This document shows, one piece after another, positions 42,846 to 54,800 of a stretch of DNA of 64,000 bases; within the stretch, counting starts at the first letter, position 1, and the number at the start of each line of letters is the position of its first letter. Made by a program: the position numbers and the translations under genes. The DNA lies in the NCBI GenBank assembly GCA_007922195.1, contig ML681992.1, positions 44,655,558-44,719,557 of the forward strand. Direction: 5' to 3'. The DNA comes from Podocnemis expansa (Eukaryota > Chordata > Testudines > Podocnemididae). The notes beneath the pieces are model-generated. The model did not search any database. It saw only the letters and a program-made list of their open reading frames with translations, and was not told the DNA's origin.

Positions 42846-43209
42846 GCTCATGCAAAAAATAAATCTGTTAGTCTTAAAGTGCCACACAACTCCTTGTTGG
42901 TTTTTTTACTGGATTAGACTAACACGGCTATCTCTTTGGTTCTGTATATGTAACACTCTCACGTCCTATATTTCAGTTTCTCTTTTCCCCGCATCCCGGC
43001 AGACTCATGAAAACCTGAACAGGCTGCTCAGTTAAACAAAAGGATTCCCAGATGCAGCACCGCTTGCCAAGCTGTAGTTTACCCTCTTTAACTAACAGGA
43101 GCTGTGGTTGCTGCTGTGATTCTCAGGGTAATGTGCTTTTTCGTTTGATGTCTTTCACTGTGACTAGTAGTAATTATGGTATTTTGTTTTTGATATTGAA
43201 GTAATTAAG

Positions 43210-43340
43210 ATGACAACAGCAGCAAGGCCGACTTTTGAACCTGCAAGAGGAGGAAGAGGAAAAGGAGAGGGAGATTTAAGTCAGCTCTCCAAACAGTATT
43301 CCAGCAGAGATCTTCCTTCTCATACTAAAATTAAATACAG
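43210..43340 (+). CDS. CWC15: CWC15 spliceosome-associated protein, first coding exon
   Basis: The acceptor AG at 43200-43201 is followed by eight 5' UTR bases and the ATG at 43210. The exon encodes [20 protein letters not shown] and then [20 protein letters not shown], the highly conserved start of CWC15 (Cwf15/AD-002). It ends within an Arg codon at donor CAG|GTAAAG. CWC15 is a small, largely unstructured component of the Prp19/CDC5L-associated spliceosome, which acts in the nucleus during pre-mRNA splicing. The Arg/Gly-rich start is typical of the family. Assignment is near certain. Confidence 0.97.
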
Positions 43341-44924
43341 GTAAAGGTCTCTTTTTTTTTCTTGCATAACATGGTGCACAGGTATTCTGTGTGAGTAAAT
43401 TATTCTCAGACATGCAGCTCTACTGAACAAGAAATATCAGAGACGTTATTACATGTTGAATGCTGATAATGTACTTAGCACAAGGCAAACACAAAATACA
43501 TTGCATCTGCCACTGTGAGGGTGTGATGAAAGGATAAAAGAGTTTCAGGTCTGAAGAGCAGACATTGAAGGTAGGCTGGATTGGAACTTGTTATAATAAT
43601 TTTAATATTAATTATATTTACTTATTTTTTTCTGGTTGACATGACAGAAAAGAGTCTTTAGAAGGGGCCTGAATACAGAGAGGGTGAACGGAGTTGAGTA
43701 GAGCATTCCATGTGGAGAGGAAAAGATACAGGATCATTTGAAATAGGGAGGATGAGATGATGTTTCATTTACCATTATCAAGGCATTTAATGAGCAAAGA
43801 AGTTGATGCCGGAGGGAGGGGGTGCAGGGAGTGAGAGAGATGCTAAAAGATGGAAAAAGAGGTGTATGCATGAGCTGAATTGTAAAGAACTTTATGAGCC
43901 AGGACAGAGGTTTTAAATTGACATGTTGGGTAAAAAGGAGCCTGTGAGGAATAAAGTCATATTGGGTAAAGAAGATTATTGTATTTTGCAAGGGCTGGAG
44001 ACGAGCAATATGAATGTCACGTTGGCCACAGAAGAGAATGTTTTAGTAACCTTGTTAGAACTGATCATGCCAGCAATGAGTTTGTTTGCAGCTGGGGCAG
44101 AGAAATGATTGGATTTTTGGTATATTGTGGCGGAAGAAATGGTAATATTTGAGTGCAGTTCAAGACAGAAAACAAAATGGTGGGGGAGCTGGCAGACCCT
44201 GACAGGCAGGCAAAAGTCAAGGATGGGAGCCCACACATGGCATTGGGTGGGTGGGGAGGATCCCATCGTTGACTTTTGCCACAGGCCCTGAAATCCCTGA
44301 GACCGTCCCTGGGTATATCTGAAATACATATTTTACTGAAGCTATTATTTCTATATGCTCCCTCTTCCCACTCATTTTTCTAGAACCCAAGTTAGTGAGT
44401 CGTTTAATTTGGAGCTGAAAAATCATCTCTTTGCAAGAATTAATATAGTTTAACTGACAACCCACTTTAGTCTTGATCTTGTCTGAAGAAGCCTGGAAAA
44501 TTTTACATGTTTAGCAATAACTTGGTGTATTAAAACTGGCAGAGAGAGAGAATATTGGTCAGAATATCAGGTCCTGGTGAATGTTGGATAAGACGTAATG
44601 AGTATATATTATACCACTAGGTTTCTTGAAAATACCTGAGAGAGAAATGGATAGGTTCATTCCCTATTTGTAGAGAAATTCTACAGTGTTTTTTAAGATC
44701 TGTTTGAAAGTCCCTGGATGAAGTTTTAATATGTTTTGGGAGGGAGTGGGAGAAAGGCATCTTGAATCATGTCTCATTCTCCTTGTATAGTTCTGCAGCG
44801 TCATTTTGATTTTTGATAACTAGCTCTTCGTCCCAGAACTTTCAGTTCTACACGGGCAAATGTATCAACTGGGAACTGTCTACTTCACTTTTTTTCTTAT
44901 TTCTTTCCACATTGCCTGTTCTAG
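43341..44924 (+). other. CWC15 intron between coding exons 1 and 2
   Basis: It is bounded by GT at 43341 and AG at 44923-44924. No repeat with clear edges and no gene is seen inside. Confidence 0.85.
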
Positions 44925-45037
44925 ACAGACCACCCAGGATGCCCCTGAGGAGGTGCGTAACCGTGACTTCAGAAGAGAATTGGAAGAGAGAGAACGAGTT
45001 GCTGCAAGGGAGAAGAACAGAGACAGACCAGCAAGAG
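44925..45037 (+). CDS. CWC15: CWC15, second coding exon
   Basis: The first base completes the Arg codon, then the frame reads [20 protein letters not shown] and [17 protein letters not shown]. The exon ends one base into the next codon at GCAAGAG|GTGCAA. The charged, helical character matches this part of CWC15, which becomes ordered when bound in the spliceosome. The phase fits both neighbours. Confidence 0.97.
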
Positions 45038-45229
45038 GTGCAATAAAACTTCTTCTAAGCAGAAAATTGCATCCTGTTATGAATCATGCACATCTGGCAG
45101 ACTATCATGAGCATAAAATCCACAGCCTACTTGAGCCGAAGGAGCATGTCCATCACTAATAGTAAAGCTCTTACCATCTATGGGCCAGCCGCTAAAGTGT
45201 GACTGTTAAATATATATTACGATGTCGTG

Positions 45230-45714
45230 ATGTCCAGTTTTGGGGACAAATTGGTGAGAGAGTCCAGGGAGGGCAAGGAAAATGATTATGAGGCTGGAGC
45301 ATATGACTTATAAGGAGAGGCTGAGAGAACTAGACTTGTTTAGTCTGTGGAAGAGAAGAATGAGGAGGGATTTGATAGCAGCCTTTAACTGTCAGAAAAG
45401 GGGTTCCAGGGAGAATGGAGCTAGGCTGTTCTCGGTGTTGGTAGATGGCAGGGTTAGGAGCAACGATCTCAAGCTGTAGTGAGAGAGGTCTAGGTTGACT
45501 GTTAGAAAATCTTTCTCCCAAGGAGGATGGTGAAGCACTGGAATGGGTTGCCTAGAGAAGTGGTGAAATCTCCATCCTTAGAGGTCTTTAAGGTGCAGTT
45601 AGACAAAGCCCTGGCTGAGATGATTTGGTTGGGGTTGGTTCTGTTTGATCAGGAGATTGGACTAGATGACTTCCTGAGATCCCTTCTAATCCTAATCTTC
45701 TATGATTCTGTGAG
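45230..45714 (+). mobile_element. CR1 LINE 3' end in CWC15 intron
   Basis: The reading RLEHMTYKERLRELDLFSLW, then GARLFSVLVDGRVRSN, then [20 protein letters not shown] is the CR1 ORF2 carboxy end with frameshifts. The 3' UTR (GATTGGACTAGATGACTTCC) ends in TTCTATGATTCTGTG. It begins about 190 bp downstream of exon 2. Confidence 0.9.
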
Positions 45715-46357
45715 GGAACTAGAATATTTATTATCGTTGTTGTTGTTGTTGTACTGCTTGGGGGAAACGAATTTTAAGAAGTTTCCTGGCCTTTGTGAGA
45801 GAGATTTTTAATAAATGATGCAGAGATCACCTGAAATTAGTATTGGAAATAATTCTTTGATTTGGTTTGTATGAAATGTAGGCATACGGGTTGTGTGGAA
45901 CATCTAAAATATATCTAAGTTTTCGTAGATGAAAAGCACTTAGGGTAAGAAAATGAGGCCATTCAAACTCTATGAGCTGCAGAAGCTGTGCTGACTGATA
46001 AGGTCCAGGCTACCAGAGCTTAGTGGCATTTCATATGTAAAACTAGGGGGTTTCCTTTCTCCTTGGGATCTGTAAAGTTGGGGTCATGCAGTGCAGCCAT
46101 CCCTCTAGAGCCAGGAGCATGCAGTGCAGCCCTTTCTTCTTGAAATAATGACACGAAGAAGCATTACCAAACGAATCTGTATGTTTTCAGGGCACCCATT
46201 CCATTGCCATGAAGGTTTGTTTCTACAGGAGAGATCAGTTCAGGCATTAAGCCATTTGGTTCTAGAAGTTAGAAGGTCAAGCTTAGTGATTCTGCTTTAC
46301 TGTTACTCTTATTAATTTGTACTAATGTTCATAACTTTTCCTTGTTTAACTTCCCAG
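45715..46357 (+). other. Remainder of CWC15 intron between coding exons 2 and 3
   Basis: A short (TTG)n run lies near 45736-45752. Nothing else is recognised before the acceptor TTCCCAG at 46351-46357. Confidence 0.7.
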
Positions 46358-46446
46358 AGCATACAACCTCTTCTTCCGTGTCTAAGAAACCTCGATTAGA
46401 TCAGATTCCAGCAGCAAACCTTGATGCAGATGATCCACTCACAGAT
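46358..46446 (+). CDS. CWC15: CWC15, third coding exon
   Basis: The two first bases complete Glu. The exon then encodes [20 protein letters not shown] and LDADDPLTD and ends in phase 0 at GAT|GTATGT. The serine-rich stretch followed by KKPRLDQIP is a hallmark of vertebrate CWC15. Confidence 0.97.
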
Positions 46447-46831
46447 GTATGTATTTTCTGTTTTCCTTAGAACTCTTTGTTTTCCTTAAGATACTCAATA
46501 GCAGTATGTATTGCATTTGCAGATCTGTTAAGGACCAGACCATGCATTAATGGTTCTAGTTCATCTGGTCTCTTCCTTTAACAAGTTACTGGAACTGGAG
46601 TTCAGTACAGTGTAGTGTAGTTCAGAGGACTCTGCTTCTGCACTGTAACTGCAGCCTTGAAGAAGTCACTCTTCATACGCCCTTGACAGCAGGCAGGAAG
46701 CTAAGGAAGGGGAGTAGAATAGTGGAAAACACCAGCCAGAAGTGTCTGGAATGGTGGGTAAGGAGTATCTTCATTCCAGTGGTCAAGAGGAAGGAAGTGG
46801 CTTTAAATTTTTTGCCTTGCATGTTGACAAG

Positions 46832-46970
46832 TTCGAAAGAGCAGCCATGTTAGTCTACTTCATCCATACAAAGCATCTGACAAAGTGGGATTTTCTCCTA
46901 AGAAAGCTCATGTGATAAATAAATTGTTGTCCTTTGGCACTTTTACAGACTTCCTTATTTGTTTAAATTT
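46832..46970 (+). mobile_element. PLE tail with short inverted 5' arm
   Basis: GTTCGAAAGAGCAGCCATGTTAG is the complement of the last tail bases. It joins directly to forward tail sequence (AAGCATCTGACAAAGTGGG ... TTGGCACTTTTACAGAC). The core is decayed: CTGACAA (46877-46883), GAAA (46902-46905). Confidence 0.65.
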
Positions 46971-47693
46971 TATCACAACCTAGACAGCTAGACTTTTCTG
47001 CAGGATGGAGCCCCTGAGAACCTCACTCTGTTTACACCTACCAGGAGGTGCTGAGACTTGTTTGGCTTCTTTCCTCATTATTCAGTCATCCTGTGGCTAA
47101 TAGGTCTGGTCCTCTGACTAATAAGTGGTAACTTTTTCCAATTTTATTTGTACCTGGAAGCAGCAGTGTTGGAAGCAATACACCAACTGATAAAAATGGC
47201 TTTTAAAGTTATGCAGATTCTAAGAAAAAAAGAGGAATTATGAAGAATTGAGTATTATTTTTTGCATTGTGATGTCTTAATCAGAACATTTCTCTGAATG
47301 ATTTGTTACGTGAATGTGCTTGATGCCTGTAGCAGGGTCCATCTCATATACTGTACCTGCAGAGGTAGAGGAGACAAACCCCTGTTAATCTCCTGATGGT
47401 GGCTGTAAGCAAAAAAAAAAGAAGGAAATGATGTCAAGTGGAAGTTTCTTCTTGTAGTTTGGGAATCCATTCCTGGAGCTTGATTGCAGAGACATACATG
47501 AGCTGATTCTTCATCCATCCTGGTTGCCTTGCCAGGAGTCTGAACCGAAGATAATATTACTTAGATCTGTTATGGTGTGATCCACTGTTACAGGTTGAGG
47601 TGGGTCTGGCCAAGTGGTTTCTGTGAGCCATGTTACTGGGGCACTGGAGGGGCTGGGAGAGAAGTGAAGGAGTTTGAAGGAACAATGGCTATG
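46971..47693. other. CWC15 intron sequence, unassigned
   Basis: No gene or definable repeat is seen. An A run of about ten lies near 47410. Confidence 0.5.
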
Positions 47694-47696
47694 TCT

Positions 47697-48512
47697 ACAT
47701 GACACTTTTATTTCGAAATAACACTCGTTATTTCGAAATAAAAGAAATTTAGTCTACACGACGTTTTCTTATTTCGAAAGGACAGTTTCTGTCCTTTCGA
47801 AATAAGAATCGTTGTTTCGAAACAGTTAAACCTGGATGTTTTTGAAATGGCTGTTATTTCGAAATGGTCATTTCGAAATAATGCCATTTGGACATGTTGT
47901 TTCAGGCCCTGGGTTCAGCGGCAGCAGCGGCTGCGAGCCCCGCGGCTCCCCCGCCACCAGCTCGGGGGCCTGCAGCCGCAGGCGGGGTGGTCGCAGCGCC
48001 CCCCAGAAGGGCGCGGCATGTGCCGCCCTGGTTGCAGCCACCCCACTGGGACCTGGCTCCCCGTGGCTGCAGCCCCCGCGGCGGGGAAAAGCCGGGGCCC
48101 CAGCACCCTGCTGCGGGGTTTGCCACCAGCCCTGGCGGCAGGGAGAGCCCGGCGCCCCCAGACCCCACTGTGGCATTTGGGAGCAGCCCCGGCAGCGGGC
48201 ACAGCAGGGAGCCCCTGCACCCTGCCACAGGGCTTCTGAGCAGCCCCAGCGGCGGGGAGAGCGGGGCATCGGCACCCCTCTGCAGGGCTCCCCGCTGGTC
48301 TTGGGGGCAGCTCCCCATGCCCTGCGGCTTGTCTCCCCTCAGCACCCTGGCCAGGGGGTGGCCTTTCCTCCCAGGGAGCTAAGCACCCTGGGAGGAATTT
48401 CAAATCATGTTGTTTTTTCGAAATAAAGGTGTTATTTTGAAATAAGTCATTTCGGAATGACTTATTTCGGAATGACTTATTTCGAAATAAAACCTTGTGT
48501 GTAGACATAGCC
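47697..48512. mobile_element. GGCTATGTCTAC-terminated transposon with GC-rich core in CWC15 intron
   Basis: Left end GGCTATGTCTACATGACAC, right end GTGTGTAGACATAGCC, flanked by AAT at 47694-47696 and 48513-48515. The arms repeat TTATTTCGAAATAA. The core (47900-48370) is strongly GC- and CpG-rich and open in several frames on both strands, the longest being 233 codons on the minus strand. No frame has a known domain. Confidence 0.85.
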
Positions 48513-49575
48513 AATGGCTGCACAGCCAGCCTTAACCTTGGTAGAATTTGAGAGTCTGGGGATTGAAGCCAAAGTTCTATGCTGTTCTTTCTCCACTCAT
48601 GACACCAATCCATCAAGTCCAGAGAGAAAATGTAGAACTTACTTTCAGGATCTTTTGATGGTTGCTGGCTGTGTCATTACATTCATGTAACCAGCAAATC
48701 GCGTACTGGTGTGTTGCTCTCATCTTGATACTTCTGGAGACTGTGTAGGAGTAAGGCAAGTCCAGTTCGTTTTTAACACTACATTTGGTACACCACATAA
48801 TGCTATTTTTTTGTAACCAGAGAGGATTAAAACCTTTCCGACTTTGTTTTAAAAGTAAAGCAGAGTTGTTTTGCTCATAGGTTAGTCGATGATGGACTCT
48901 TGTCATAGCTGATTGTCTCAGTGGCGAAAGGTCTAGATTCGCAGGCTATAGGGGAGTAAAGCATATTTCTGGTATAGCACTCGCTCACTCTCATTAGTTT
49001 GTGATGCTAGTTATGAAATTACTTTGTTGTGCTGCTCTGGGGACAATATTAACTTTGCTCTAAGTAATAAAAGATAGCCTTGCGTGGAACTTCTGCTAGG
49101 CATTGCACATGCCATTAGCAAAAAGATACTTCCTGCTCCAAACAGTTTGCATTCTTATCATACAACTAGAGAAAACTGATGGATTAAAATCAAACAAGAG
49201 TAAGGGTGGTTGAGGCACAAGTGTAATGATTGTTTGAAGTAATTGTCTCTGCATGCCAATTGTCTAGTTGTTGGATGCACATAATGAACTGCATAGTCTG
49301 GATAAGAACAGGTGCCTCCTTTTGTGCCTTGCTTTTAACGTGAAAGGACAAAAGAATCATTATTACACCTTTTGGGGCTGCAACTTCCAAAACACTTCAG
49401 GAATCCATCCCAGCAACTTCTACTCTTACTTAGGCAGTCTCAGTTGTAGAATGTTTGGGGAAAATATTTGGTTCTTTGTGACTTCTGTTTCATGACTAAA
49501 TGTGTACTTTTCACAGTAGACAGCTGGTTTTATGAAGCTGAATGAGTAACCAATCCTCTGTTTCCCTTCTGTTAG
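48513..49575. other. CWC15 intron sequence, unassigned
   Basis: I see nothing recognisable. The acceptor TTCTGTTAG ends at 49575. Confidence 0.5.
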
Positions 49576-49686
49576 GAAGATGATGAAGATGAGGATTTTG
49601 ATGAAGAGAGTGATGATGATACTGCAGCTCTTCTGGCTGAACTAGAAAAGATCAAAAAAGAGCGAGCTGAAGAGCAGGCACGAAAG
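49576..49686 (+). CDS. CWC15: CWC15, fourth coding exon
   Basis: The exon holds 37 codons: an acidic run [20 protein letters not shown], then [17 protein letters not shown], ending CGAAAG|GTAAAA in phase 0. The acidic cluster followed by a coiled-coil-prone helix is diagnostic of CWC15. The carboxy-terminal third, which I recall as containing a conserved WDDDVVF-type motif, is not found anywhere downstream, so the next intron is longer than 14.3 kb. Confidence 0.97.
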
Positions 49687-50155
49687 GTAAAATCTCACCA
49701 GTTAAAGAGATTGGTGCTTGGAAATTCATCTAAAAAAATGCTGTCACAAAGTGTACTAGAAACTTCACTGAAGTGATGGAAGGTAGAACTGGTAGAAACC
49801 AGTAAGAAACATGTTTTTAATTCTTTAAAAGACACTTACCAGGAATAAATTTCTTATTTAAATGTTTTATGGGTGAGCTTAGTACATATTAAAGGGAGGT
49901 GCCAGCGGTGGCTGTTAGAGCCAGGCAGGAGGTGGGATGCTGTGCAAACTTCCGCCAATGCACTTAATCTCTTAACAACCTTTTTGTTCCTCTTCCGAGT
50001 GCTTCGTTACTGGCTCATGCTGAACTGTTATGGTTCAATAAACATTTCTGAACATTTGACTAAGGTCACTTAGGGTGCATATGGTATAAGAGCAGCTCCA
50101 TTAGTGCCACACAGAGTTCTACTTCGGGTCTGTGGAATGATTTCAGGTGTCACTG

Positions 50156-51133
50156 CTAAATACAAGATGGACCTGATCGTTTAGCATAAGTTATTAACAT
50201 GCATTTCAAGGGACCATTTAAGGCTAAGAAACCTATTACCACCACTCTGGTCATAGGGTGGAAAGGAATGTGGGGTGGGAAGCAGTTTGAGGGGTTTGTA
50301 AATAGGTTATAGATTGTTTTAATAACCCATAAATCCAATGTCTCTATTCAGACCATGACTTTTAGTGCCTAGTGAAATTAAGAATTTAAGCTCCCAGATT
50401 CCTCTTTTGAAAATGTTCAGGTTTCCTTTGTGGATGAGGACAGGTAGGTCAGATATGGAGTGATGGCTTTTTGAAAAGTGTTGCCTCACAGGTGATGTGG
50501 TGTTTCCTGCCTGAGTTCATTCAAGACCAGTATTTCATCCCCATAGTTGCTACTGGGACATTTAGTGCACTGAGTTGGTACACCGCATATTGTGATAGGC
50601 ATGGGAAGTAGGACCCATGGATCTTGAGAGGTGTGCTGTGTTGGGTATTGATCATTGTAGCAATTGGAGAGAGAGAGTGGATTTTGCGTCTGTTATTGTC
50701 AGGGTCAGATGCTGCTTTGAGTTGGTGGGGGATTGTTTAAAGGCTAGAAAGTTGGGAGGGGCAGGAAAGATTTCTTTCAGGACGGGTTCCCCATTGTTGT
50801 TGTCTGTTGATACCCCAGCATGGGATGGTAGGTGACAAGGGGTGTGTTGTTAGAGGGGTTCTAGATCTGGATTGAAGCAGGTCATCTTGGGGTGTTTTGG
50901 GTGGCCTGTTCCGTGATGTATTCTACTCTCTGGTTTAGTGTCCTTGTTTGTTTGAAGGCGAATTTGAGTTTATTAAGGTGTATGTCCCAGACTTTCTCTT
51001 TGGAGCATATTCTGTGATATCTGAGTCACTGGCTATAGATAACAGATTTCAGAAGTTGCTCCAATAAAAGATACTACTTCACCCTCTGTGTCTCTGCAAT
51101 TCCATTGGACCAACATGGCTACCAACTCTATAA
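50156..51133 (-). mobile_element. PLE of a second family, body on minus strand, inverted arm at its 5' end
   Basis: The minus-strand reading near 50600-50560 gives PITICGVPTQCTKCPSSNYG, a damaged GIY-YIG start. Then come GNTFQKAITPYLTYLSSSTKE and a LDLWVIKTIYN end. Above 50700 the RT-linker part is present but broken. The segment 51063-51133 (CCAATAAAAGATACTACTTC ... GGACCAACATGGCTACCAAC) is a tail in plus orientation, inverted relative to the body. Family identity rests on remembered reptile PLE copies. Confidence 0.65.
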
Positions 51134-54100
51134 GGCCACTCAGTAATTGCATTTGAATTTAGAGCTGGCATCTATGCCACCTCACTAGCAGCCCCTGGTA
51201 TGAGTGGAGAAGAATATATTGTGGTAATCCTTCTCTGTCAAACATCTTGGAGGGGGATTGAGTTGCCCACTGGGATGCTCTTAGAACAGCCTGTTTTGCC
51301 ACAGCCAATTTAGAACCAGTCAGAATAGGGGATCTGTAACAAACTCCTTTGTGCTCTTGTTGGATGCAGCTGAGATTCTAACCTCTAGTGTTGGTGGCAC
51401 AGGAATCTTTATTTTGAAGTTTATGTAGGGTGTTATAAACTGGGAAATAAGAAATGCAAATCATGAATGAGTTTATGGTGCCTTTCATGCCAAAAAACCC
51501 CTAAATGCTTTACTTACATTATTGCAATGCCAGCTCTCAGCTGGGTACCCAACTCTTGTGCTTAACAAAAATTTACAGTTCATTCTAACTAACAAGTTTT
51601 GAAAGTCTGTGTAAACAGTACTCTGAAGACATGAATTTGACTGGTTTTGCCCATGCTGAAGAGCCTCCCAAGCTTTAACTTACTCAGTTTTGCATGTAAT
51701 AAGTCTACAACATCTTTTAAAACATGTTAGTTAAAATGTTAGTGAGTATGTACTTACAGTACACTTTTAAATCCTAGTCAAGACAGCCTGAAAGACCTGC
51801 AAGCCCAGTAAGCCAAATTAATGAACTGGTACTGTCTTGAAGGGCTAAGTCAACCCTGCTTAGGTTTGAAAGGGTTCTACTATGATATTCCAAACCTGCT
51901 GCTGAGCCTACCAACCTTGTCAATTTTTTATTTTAAAGATATACTAGAAAGTGTCTTTCTCTTACCTCTGTACCTAGAAATTGCAGCATATGCCTTATAT
52001 AATGGGTCTCCACAATCTGCAACTTTGTGCTTGGCTGGAGTAACTTGGCCTAGTAAGGTTTATTTAACAGGCTGGCAGCCTTATTTCAGAATTTGCCTGC
52101 TTAAAAATTTGTGTAACCACAGTGAGTTCAGTGTATCTGTTTTCACAGCAGTATAAAGAGACCTCTGTTTCTATGATGCCAGGGCACTTACAAGGAAAAC
52201 TTACAGTTTCAACCTGACTGTAAGTTTGAATGATTTTTCTGTATTTGTTGAACAGCTTATATTGTTGCATTCACACCTTGGTGCAGATGGTTTTGCATTG
52301 GGGATTTGGTGGTTGGGAACTGCAATACACAGAAGAGTGTATTTCTAGATTTAAAGAAAAGTGAGGCTCTGGAAATTAAATTTCTAAAGGTATCGTTTAT
52401 GTGCCACTAGAGGGCACTTGAAGCTGTGAAGTACACCACACAGCATTCATCTTGCTTTTGCTGTTTTATTTATTTATTTAAACTGTTAATATTATTTATC
52501 TTCACTGTAATCCTCTTTGTGGGTGTCAGTCAGTGCAAACAGTTCATGTATAGACAGTTACCTAAAATATAACACATTATTTCCTCCTAAGAAGAAGTGC
52601 TAAGTAACTATTATTAGATCTGTTGATGCATACTGTGACTTGCTGTATAATTTAGGAGGGGAAACTGATGTCTGTTCCATGCTACTGTCTCAGCCTGTGG
52701 CTGAAAATTACCCTATACATTGGCATAAAAGTATTTTTATGTAAACATTGATGACTTTGAGGTACTTGGAGATTTATTTTCTTTTTTATAGCACTAGTAG
52801 GAAAATTCAATCCATACTAGTCAAAATTTGTATATAAAAGACATGATTTATAAAATATTCTGAAATTATATAAATTAAGTATTGTACCCTCTCTTATTTC
52901 CATGGGAGGCAGAGAAGCCTGTTAGCTAGATGAAGTTAAGAAGACTTCATTATGATCACAGCAGTAAAGATGTATATCTCTATAGAGTACTAAATTCAAA
53001 ATTTTAACGAAAAGCATGTCCCCATCCAAGCGTTCTCCTGCCCTTTGGCAGTTAGGACAGATTAATTGCAAAGCTTTAAAGATCAGAAAAAGATAAGCTA
53101 GCCATTTTAATTAAGGGGAAGCATGGTTTGATGACAGAAACAAGGGATTTGGAGGCCAGAAAACTGTCTGTTAGTTCCATTTCTGCAATAGACTTGCTTT
53201 ATAAACCTTGTTCAGAACGCAATCTCTGTGCCATGGATTTGATTTGATTTGATTTGGTTAAGCTAAAAGGGGTGGGCTAAGGGAGATAAAAACTCTGTTT
53301 TCACACCTATCCCATTGGTCCATGAAGAGAATATAACTCTTCTCTCCCACCCTGAATTAGCTGCATGCCTCCATCCCTGGCATTGCTCCCCCAGTTCCTG
53401 GCAGTCTGGCTCCACTGGAGCCACCGCTGCCATAAGCCCCCCCCCCCCCCCCGAAAGAGTCAGTTTTCTGCTATGGAAATGAGCTTCAAGAGAGGAAACA
53501 TTCAGCCCCAGGCTATAGTACCATCTTTTGTGGAATCTGTGCAGTTTATGAGCAGACAACTGCCTCCCTGCATCCAGTCCTAGCCCCACAGCCTTCACAG
53601 CGAAGGGCTAATAACTCTCCATCCATAGCCCACCAAGTCCCCCTGTCCCCCAGGTGGATCCAGCCTCTTAGATTGCTTCTAAAGATCTTGAAGAAGGAGG
53701 ATGAAACTTTCACAGATGTGGCTGACTTGCCCATCACTTCTACATGGGAGTAAAATTATACTTGTGTGGATTCATCTTGAGGACATGATGTGGCCGTTGC
53801 ATCAGGCCTGGTCTGCAATACCAGCAGGAGCTAGGCAAGTTTCAGGACATAGCTTGCATATCTCCCATCAGCTTACTAACATTCCCTTACTGCTGCATAT
53901 CCAGTGCACTGTGTTGACAGAAAATGCCCTACTGTCAGCGCATCACTGTTTTTCTTGGGGGAATGGATTTAGTGTGCCGGCCAGAGAGCATTCCAACTTT
54001 GTTTGTGCGGGTCTCTGCTGCTCACTCTGTTAATCACACTGCATCAATTTGTGAAGCCCAGTGCAGTACCACAGTGTAGACATACCCTCTGTTTTCCCAC

Positions 54101-54800
54101 CTGTGAAAGGAGGATATTTCTGTGTGTCAGGGAACTGATACATTATGATAGTTGTCAAGAACTTAGTTTGCAAAAGGTCAGGTACTACTGATACGTAAAC
54201 AAAATGTTGTACAAACTGTAGTTCAGTCCTGTAAATGCATGATTAACTTTCTGGGCATGAGTCATTTCACTGTCTTTGGAGTGATGATGTATTCAAGTAG
54301 TTTGTTACGTGCATGCTTGCAAGATTAGACCTGCATACACAATTAAATAGCTTCACTGCTGAAATAGAGAGATCTCTGCAGTACAAGGCATCAGACAAGC
54401 AAATGGCAAAAATTGCTTTTTTGTGAGGAAAAGGAAGATTTAACCCTGAGAGAATACCTGCTTACTCTTATTGTTCATACAGAACAAATTGACCCTCAGT
54501 TTTTAATATCTCATCTGAAAGACCCACAATAATAGGAAAATTCATTAATATATTAACAAGTATAAACCTTCAGCCTTGAGATTTGAACCCATCTTTCTGG
54601 GAAGCTGACATTTCATGCTTGAGGCTTAGATTTACTGTACCATTCCTTCAACTTTTTTTTAAATCTCTGTGTTCACATCAAGGATATGCTCAATACACTA
54701 AATATAGCGTAGTTAGTACCAAACAGCATGCTTTTGTTTAAATGTACTGTGCAGTTTTTAAGTTGAATGTGTTGTGTAAGGGGGAAGATCTGAGGAAAAT

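Larger units (their letters stand above)
42496..42938 (+). mobile_element. PLE insertion with inverted arms and exact 15-bp TSD, in the CWC15 5' intron
   Basis: The left arm is a complemented tail (CAACAAGGAGTTGTGTGGCAC ... CTTCGAAGATGGGGG). The right arm has nuclease-end and 3' UTR sequence (AAAGGGTAATTTGACTTCAG) followed by the forward tail ending TTAGACTAACACGGCTATC. The exact duplication GTTCTGTATATGTAA flanks the whole unit (42481-42495 and 42939-42953). One insertion event therefore delivered both arms. Confidence 0.9.

Noticed and set aside
47836..48616. ORFs up to 233 codons on both strands
   Set aside because: They lie in the GC-rich core of a palindromic transposon and no known domain is visible.
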